A DNA stretch of 64,000 nt from assembly GCA_018896025.1 (NCBI GenBank), contig JAHIND010000006.1, forward strand, positions 1 to 64,000, written 5' to 3'. The position numbers and the translations under genes were made by a program. The stretch is from Pseudomonadota bacterium (lineage in GTDB: Bacteria > Desulfobacterota > Desulfarculia > Desulfarculales > Desulfarculaceae). This document shows, piece by piece, positions 59,924 through 64,000 of this stretch; the stretch's first letter is position 1, and each line of letters opens with the position of its first letter. The notes under the pieces were generated by a model. The model searched no databases. It was not told where the DNA came from and saw only the letters and a program-made list of their open reading frames with translations.

Positions 59924-61381
59924 TTACTTCGCCTTCTTGGTACGATGGGGGGCGATGGCGTCGAGCAGCCCCTGGGGAACCTGATAGCCAAGCTCCAGGG
60001 CCTTGTCGGCCGCCGTGATCGCCTCGGTCCAGTCGCCCTTGAGGGCGTAGGCTCCGGCCATGTTGCTGTAGGCCGGGCCGAACTTGGGATCGACGGCCAG
60101 GGCCTTCACGTACTCGTCAACCGCCAGGTTCAGCTTCTTCTGGGCCACGTACAGGTTGCCCAAGTTAACGTGGGCATCAGGGTAGCCCGGGTTGAGCGAA
60201 AGCGCCTTTTTGTACATCTTTTCAGCCTCGTTGGGCCGCTTGGTGTACAGGTAGACTAGGCCCAGGTTGTTGCAGGCCTGATCGTTGAAGGGGTCCAAGG
60301 CTATGGTCTGCTTGAACTGGCGCTCGGCGGTCTTGAAATCGCGGTCGTATAGGGCCATCATGCCCAGCTGGTAATGGGCCTGGGCGAACTCGGGATTGAG
60401 CTGCACCGCTCTTTCCAGGTACTCGCGGGCCTTGTTGGGCAGATTTTCGTCAGCGGCCATCAGCCCCAGGGTCACATATGCCCGGGCCGAGCTGGGGTTG
60501 CGGGCCAGCACCTCTTTTTCGATTATGCGCTTGGCTTCGTCGCGCTGGCCTTGACCGGCCAGCATGTTGGCCGCGAAAAGCTCACCCTGCCAGAAGCCCG
60601 TGTCCGCCTTCTTGCACTCTAGGAACTTCTGCAAGGCCACGGCTCCGTTGTTTTCGGTGATGGCCAGGAACCCCTCGGCAAACAGCTTGATGGCCTTGGT
60701 CTTGACCTTGCCGTTGATGCCCTGGCGGGTCATTTCCAGTAAGAACACCGCGCTGTCTTCGCGGGGGTTGTCGCCCAGGGCCTGGGAGAAGTTGCTTTCA
60801 GCCTGCTTTAGCTTGCCGGCGATCAGATCCTCCACCCCGGACAAGACCTTGCGGCGGGCGGCCAGGTAGGGGGCGTCGGGCTCGGATTTTTGCATAGGCG
60901 CCCCGGGGGATATTTCCGGAGCCACGGGCGAGGTGTCCATGGAAGGTTCGTTGGTGGTAAAGCGGGTGTTGGACTGTCCGAAGCCTTTGAAGCCGGTGTC
61001 GGCCGCGGCCTCGCTCTTGGTTTCGCCGGGCTGGTCAAAACGCATGAGGATGGTGTAGCCCTCCTCGGTGGGGATGACCTTGCTGGGCTTGCCCGGGGCC
61101 AGGCCCTCCAGGGCGGCGCGGTACTCGCTGCGCAGGCGGGCGTAGGGCACCTTGCCCAGGCGGCCTCCCCGGAAGGAGGCGGGGCCCACGGAGTTGCGCT
61201 TGGCCAGGGTTTCGAAGCTGGCGCCTTTGGCCAGTTCACCGGCCAACTGGTTGGCCAGGTCTTTTTGCTTGACCGTGATGATGCCCAGGTCCACCTTTTC
61301 GTCACTTTGAGCCAGGGCCGGCAAGGTGAAGGCCAGCAGCAAGACCGCCAAGCTCAAAATAGTAGCCAAACGCAATTTCAT
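59924..61381 (-). CDS. Secreted parvulin-like and tetratricopeptide-repeat protein
   Basis: 485 residues. Signal peptide (LRLATILSLAVLLLAFTLPALA), then a short PpiC/rotamase-like domain (GASFETLAKRNSVGPASFRGGRLGKVP, ending VIPTEEGYTILMRFD, about residues 50-115). A Pro/Ser-rich linker follows, then at least six TPR units from about 170 to the end (AYVTLGLMAADENLPNKAREYLERA, AHYQLGMMALYDRDFKTAERQFKQ, ACNNLGLVYLYTKRPNEAEKMYKKA, HVNLGNLYVAQKKLNLAVDEYVKA). It is probably a periplasmic scaffold or folding helper. Combining parvulin with TPR in one secreted protein is uncommon. Confidence 0.82.
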   Translation of the reverse strand: MKLRLATILSLAVLLLAFTLPALAQSDEKVDLGIITVKQKDLANQLAGELAKGASFETLAKRNSVGPASFRGGRLGKVPYARLRSEYRAALEGLAPGKPSKVIPTEEGYTILMRFDQPGETKSEAAADTGFKGFGQSNTRFTTNEPSMDTSPVAPEISPGAPMQKSEPDAPYLAARRKVLSGVEDLIAGKLKQAESNFSQALGDNPREDSAVFLLEMTRQGINGKVKTKAIKLFAEGFLAITENNGAVALQKFLECKKADTGFWQGELFAANMLAGQGQRDEAKRIIEKEVLARNPSSARAYVTLGLMAADENLPNKAREYLERAVQLNPEFAQAHYQLGMMALYDRDFKTAERQFKQTIALDPFNDQACNNLGLVYLYTKRPNEAEKMYKKALSLNPGYPDAHVNLGNLYVAQKKLNLAVDEYVKALAVDPKFGPAYSNMAGAYALKGDWTEAITAADKALELGYQVPQGLLDAIAPHRTKKAK

Positions 61382-61496
61382 GGAGTAGCGTCCCCTCTGT
61401 AAAGTGCCCGCTCTAAATCTCGACCGGTCCTGATTCTTACCCGCCCCGCGCCGGAACTGTCAAATTAAATCCACAATTCCGGTTCCGGGCCGGGGG

Positions 61497-61525
61497 TTGA
61501 TAATTTGGCCTTAAGATATCATAAT
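61497..61525 (+). promoter_or_regulatory. Promoter of the YedE-TusA pair
   Basis: TTGATA (61497-61502), 17-base spacer, CATAAT (61520-61525): both hexamers match the sigma-70 consensus at five of six positions, about 100 bases before ATG 61626. Confidence 0.65.
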
Positions 61526-61625
61526 TCAGACACTATCGCCGCTTAGCCGGTTTATGCGCCAAGCAGGTATCAAAGACGCCGGCGGGTTGATTGAACCCCT
61601 ATGATTTTGTCTCCGGGAGGTTTGC

Positions 61626-62795
61626 ATGGGTGTTTTGGTGGGGAAGTTCAAAGAGGGCTACTCCGTTTTGTTCGACCGTAACTGGCCGCTGTGGGTCGGC
61701 GGAGTATTGCTGGCGCTGCTGGGCATCATATGTATGGCCGCGGGCCGCCCCTGGGGCGTGGCCGGCGGCCTCAGGGTATGGAGCGACTGGCTGTTCTACT
61801 GGGTAGGCCTTTACAAGACCGCTCCCACCCATGCCTTTTTCTTCAGCAACGCCTCCATCCTCACCTGGGGCCTGTTGTTCGGCGCTTTCGGCGCGGCCTT
61901 GCTGTCGCGCCAGTTCGCCTGGCGCAACGCCCCCAAGCTGGAGCTTGTCAAAGGCCTGATCGGCGGCGTGTTCATGGGCGTGGGCTCGGTGATGGCAGGC
62001 GGCTGCAACGTGGGTGGCTTCTACACCGCCTTGGCCGCCGGTTCGGTCTCCGGCTTCGCCATGATGGCCGGCCTGCTGGTGGGTGCCCTCATCGGCCTCA
62101 AGTACCTGATGTGGGAGATCGAGCACGTCACCAGCAAGCCCCCCAAGCAAAAGGCCGCCAAACAAGGCGGCATCGACTGGTCCAAGGTGCAGCCTTGGCT
62201 GGGGGCCGTTTTCTTCCTGTTCCTGTTGGGGTGGGCCTATTGCATGTCCTTTAGGGCCTACACCCAGGAGGCGGTGCTCATGATCACCGCCGTGGGCATA
62301 GGCATCGTCATTCAGCGCTGCCGCTTCTGTTTCGTCCGCTCTTTCCGCGACCCCTTCATGACCGGCGAGGCCGTGGCCACCCGCGCGGTGGCCCTCAGCG
62401 TCATCCTTTCGGTGTTCGGTTTCTTCGCCATCAAATGGTTCCGGGCCGACTGGCAGATGATCTACATCTACCACCACTGGATCGGCGGCTTGGTGGGCGG
62501 GGTGATCTTCGGCATCGGTATGCTCCTGGCCGGCGGCTGCGGCTCCGGCTCGGTGTGGCGGGCCGGCGAGGGCCAGTTCAAGCTGATCCTGGCGGTAATC
62601 ACCTTCTCCATGAGCAACAGCTTGTTTAAGAACTACGTCTGGACCAGTGACGTAGCAAAGTCCTGGGGCAAGCCCATTTTCCTGGCCGCGGTCACCGACT
62701 ACTTCTGGGCCATAGTCATCACCGCCGTGGTGATGCTGGTCTGGTGGGCGGTCATGGCCTGGAACGAAGAGACTGACAGCCTTACAATTGTTTAA
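61626..62795 (+). CDS. YeeE/YedE-family membrane transporter (thiosulfate/sulfur transport)
   Basis: 389 residues with many TM helices. It has two internal repeats, each with a Cys in a Gly-rich turn: SVMAGGCNVGGFYTALAAG in the first half and MLLAGGCGSGSVWRAGEG in the second, plus CRFCFVR in between. This is the TsuA/YeeE layout, where these Cys residues relay thiosulfate through the membrane. A TusA-like gene follows after 44 bases, as in YeeE-YeeD pairs. A role in selenium metabolism (YedE/FdhT) is the main alternative. Confidence 0.88.
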   Translation: MGVLVGKFKEGYSVLFDRNWPLWVGGVLLALLGIICMAAGRPWGVAGGLRVWSDWLFYWVGLYKTAPTHAFFFSNASILTWGLLFGAFGAALLSRQFAWRNAPKLELVKGLIGGVFMGVGSVMAGGCNVGGFYTALAAGSVSGFAMMAGLLVGALIGLKYLMWEIEHVTSKPPKQKAAKQGGIDWSKVQPWLGAVFFLFLLGWAYCMSFRAYTQEAVLMITAVGIGIVIQRCRFCFVRSFRDPFMTGEAVATRAVALSVILSVFGFFAIKWFRADWQMIYIYHHWIGGLVGGVIFGIGMLLAGGCGSGSVWRAGEGQFKLILAVITFSMSNSLFKNYVWTSDVAKSWGKPIFLAAVTDYFWAIVITAVVMLVWWAVMAWNEETDSLTIV

Positions 62796-62839
62796 GGCAT
62801 AGCTAATTAGTAGGTAACCACCAAAAAGGAGAGACTAGC

Positions 62840-63076
62840 ATGGCCGAATGGACGCCTGATGAGGTGCTGGATGCACGCGGCTTGAGCTGCCCCATGCCCA
62901 TCCTCAAGACCAAAAAGATCATGAAAACCCTCAAGTCCGGCCAGATCCTGGAGATCCAGGGCACCGACCCCGGCACGCGCAACGACCTGCCAGCCTTCAC
63001 CGAGCGCTCGGGCGACGAGTTCCTGGGCGAGGAGCAGGGGGACGGCTACATCAGCTTTTTCCTGAAAAAGGCCTAA
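62840..63076 (+). CDS. TusA-family sulfurtransferase
   Basis: 78 residues, single small domain. The family motif is DARGLSCPMPILKTKKIMKTL, with the persulfide-carrying Cys in CPMP near residue 16. AAAGGAG precedes ATG 62840. Next to the YedE-like transporter, it probably receives sulfur from the imported thiosulfate, like TsuB/YeeD. A terminator follows. Confidence 0.92.
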   Translation: MAEWTPDEVLDARGLSCPMPILKTKKIMKTLKSGQILEIQGTDPGTRNDLPAFTERSGDEFLGEEQGDGYISFFLKKA

Positions 63077-63103
63077 GCGGGCGCCACGCCCGTGACGAGC
63101 GCA

Positions 63104-63135
63104 GGGCCGGTCCCCATGGACCGGCCCTCGTTTTT
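63104..63135 (+). terminator. Terminator after the TusA-like gene
   Basis: Perfect 10-bp stem GGGCCGGTCC (63104-63113) / GGACCGGCCC (63118-63127) with a CCAT loop, then TCGTTTTT. Confidence 0.9.
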
Positions 63136-63154
63136 GCCTGGGCCCCGGCGGGGC

Positions 63155-63550
63155 CTAGTAGAGTTGCAGGTGGGTGTGGGCCTTGGTCAGGAAAAAGGAC
63201 GACTGCTGAACCTTGTCGGCCCGCTCGCTGAAGCTGACCACTATCTTGTCCTCGCAGTCCACCCACTCCAGGGCCTTGATGCGGGGAAGCTCCACCAGGG
63301 GGTCGATCACAAAGGCGATCCTCACCCTGGGCAGCTCGCCGGAGTCGTCCACCCCCACCAGGTCGAGGCCCTCACGAGTGGAGCGGGGCGGCTTCCAACC
63401 GGCCAAAGGGACGAGCCCCATATCCTTGACCGCTTGGTAAAGCAGACACACCAAGGCTTGACGAACCACCGTTTCCTGAAGCATGGTCTGTGGGATGCCT
63501 TTTATCTCTCGGCGCATGGCCTCGGCCAGTTGCGTTAATTGCTCCTTCAT
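63155..63550 (-). CDS. Conserved hypothetical protein, 131 aa
   Basis: Not recognised. The N-terminal half is helical (KEQLTQLAEAMRREIKG, TVVRQALVCLLYQAVKDMG); the C-terminal half has beta-strands (LPRVRIAFVIDPLVELPRIKALEWVDCEDKIVVSFSERAD). No metal or nucleotide motif. Divergent from the cytochrome gene that starts 41 bases beyond its ATG, so the two may share a regulatory stretch. Confidence 0.55.
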   Translation of the reverse strand: MKEQLTQLAEAMRREIKGIPQTMLQETVVRQALVCLLYQAVKDMGLVPLAGWKPPRSTREGLDLVGVDDSGELPRVRIAFVIDPLVELPRIKALEWVDCEDKIVVSFSERADKVQQSSFFLTKAHTHLQLY

Positions 63551-63590
63551 GTTCGCCCCTCCAGGTAGTTGCCTGGGAGTAGCCTAACCC

Positions 63591-64000
63591 ATGGCCCACA
63601 GTGAGTCAAAAGCTCCGCGCACCCACCGCCGCTTGGCCTGGCCCCTGGCCTTCGCCCTGGCCGGGGCGGCCCTGTGCGCCTCGCTGGTGCTGGCCTGGTG
63701 GGCCCAGGGGGAGCGCCCCTGGCAGAAGGAAGTGGCGGCCATAAACCAGGCGCGGGGCCAAAACCTGAAGAACCAGCTGCTGGCCGCTGGCATGTCCCCG
63801 GAGCGGGCCGCCTTCCGGGCCCAGGAAGTGGGCTCCCAGCCGCCCAGGGTGGTGGAGGTTACTCCCAGCGCCTTTGGCCAACCCGAGCGCTGCCTCACCT
63901 GCCACCAAGGGCTGGAGCAGATCAGCCCTTCCCATCCGGTGGAGGCCATGGGCTGCGTGGCCTGCCACGGCGGCCAAGGCCTGGCCCTGACCAAGGCGCA
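63591..64000 (+). CDS. Membrane-anchored multiheme cytochrome c, N-terminal part (3' end outside window)
   Basis: An open frame from ATG 63591 to the edge, 136 complete codons. One N-terminal TM segment (RRLAWPLAFALAGAALCASLVLAWW) anchors it with the rest periplasmic. Two CxxCH motifs are already seen: CLTCH and CVACH, the second followed by a GGQGLAL stretch. The CLTCHQG...CVACHGG spacing recalls anaerobic cytochrome c/quinol-linked redox modules. The number of hemes and family are unknown because the 3' end is missing. Confidence 0.82.
   Translation, partial: MAHSESKAPRTHRRLAWPLAFALAGAALCASLVLAWWAQGERPWQKEVAAINQARGQNLKNQLLAAGMSPERAAFRAQEVGSQPPRVVEVTPSAFGQPERCLTCHQGLEQISPSHPVEAMGCVACHGGQGLALTKA

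Overview
The window is high-GC bacterial DNA packed with short intergenic gaps and frequent GTG/TTG starts. Gene content points to an anaerobic or microaerophilic Gram-negative bacterium of the deltaproteobacterial (Desulfobacterota) type. The evidence is an oxygen and superoxide defence set typical of sulfate reducers (flavodiiron protein, rubredoxin, desulfoferrodoxin, rubrerythrin, PerR-like Fur), multiheme cytochromes c at both edges, an LptCAB-RpoN-HPF-PtsN-RapZ block and a stand-alone core-type methionine synthase. A Desulfarculales-like host is my guess from overall impression; no 16S gene is present to test it.

Layout. 1-3.6 kb: 3' end of a HAO-like multiheme cytochrome, a small zinc-ribbon protein, a MetE-like protein, trpS and a Cys-rich protein. 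3.7-5.9 kb (minus): GntR regulator, membrane protein and old-yellow-enzyme oxidoreductase. 6.1-10.1 kb (minus): the oxygen-defence island under a PerR-like regulator. 10.4-16.4 kb (minus): macrodomain protein, MltA, DUF89, cupin and a very large helicase-exonuclease fusion. 16.4-19.9 kb: pyrB-pyrC behind a leader-peptide attenuator, then a membrane protein and a degenerate Tpt1/KptA homologue. 20-23 kb: an AT-richer orphan gene and a copper oxidase fused to an outer-membrane-type domain. 23-34 kb: HNH protein, recG (minus), purM, DUF523, two unknowns, ispG, proS, rel, rpmB (minus) and infA. 34-43 kb: unknown protein, gamma carbonic anhydrase, M23 peptidase, ChaN-PDZ lipoprotein, a partner-switching module (STAS, REC-phosphatase, REC-kinase), Nudix and hisD. 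43-51 kb: zinc-ribbon/OmpA-like protein (minus), lptC-lptA-lptB-rpoN-hpf-ptsN-rapZ, a mannose-type EIIA and a RimI-like acetyltransferase. 51-54.6 kb: gap-pgk-tpiA-secG and tRNA-Leu(GAG). 54.6-64 kb: a looser, partly AT-richer stretch with a tandem Usp, unknown genes, a nitroreductase, a parvulin-TPR protein, a YedE/TusA sulfur pair and the start of another multiheme cytochrome.

How it works together. Most of the window is housekeeping: pyrimidine and purine synthesis, isoprenoids, translation, LPS transport, lower glycolysis and stringent response. It carries several regulatory layers: pyr attenuation, a regulatory PTS with sigma-54, ribosome hibernation and partner switching. The most unusual items are the 44-residue leader ORF running through a terminator into the pyrB start codon, the copper oxidase with a C-terminal barrel-like domain, the MrfA-MrfB-type fusion, the two-REC partner-switching module with a cysteine-bearing linker, and the Tpt1 homologue lacking the usual active-site signatures. 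I saw no CRISPR array, insertion sequence, prophage or rRNA.
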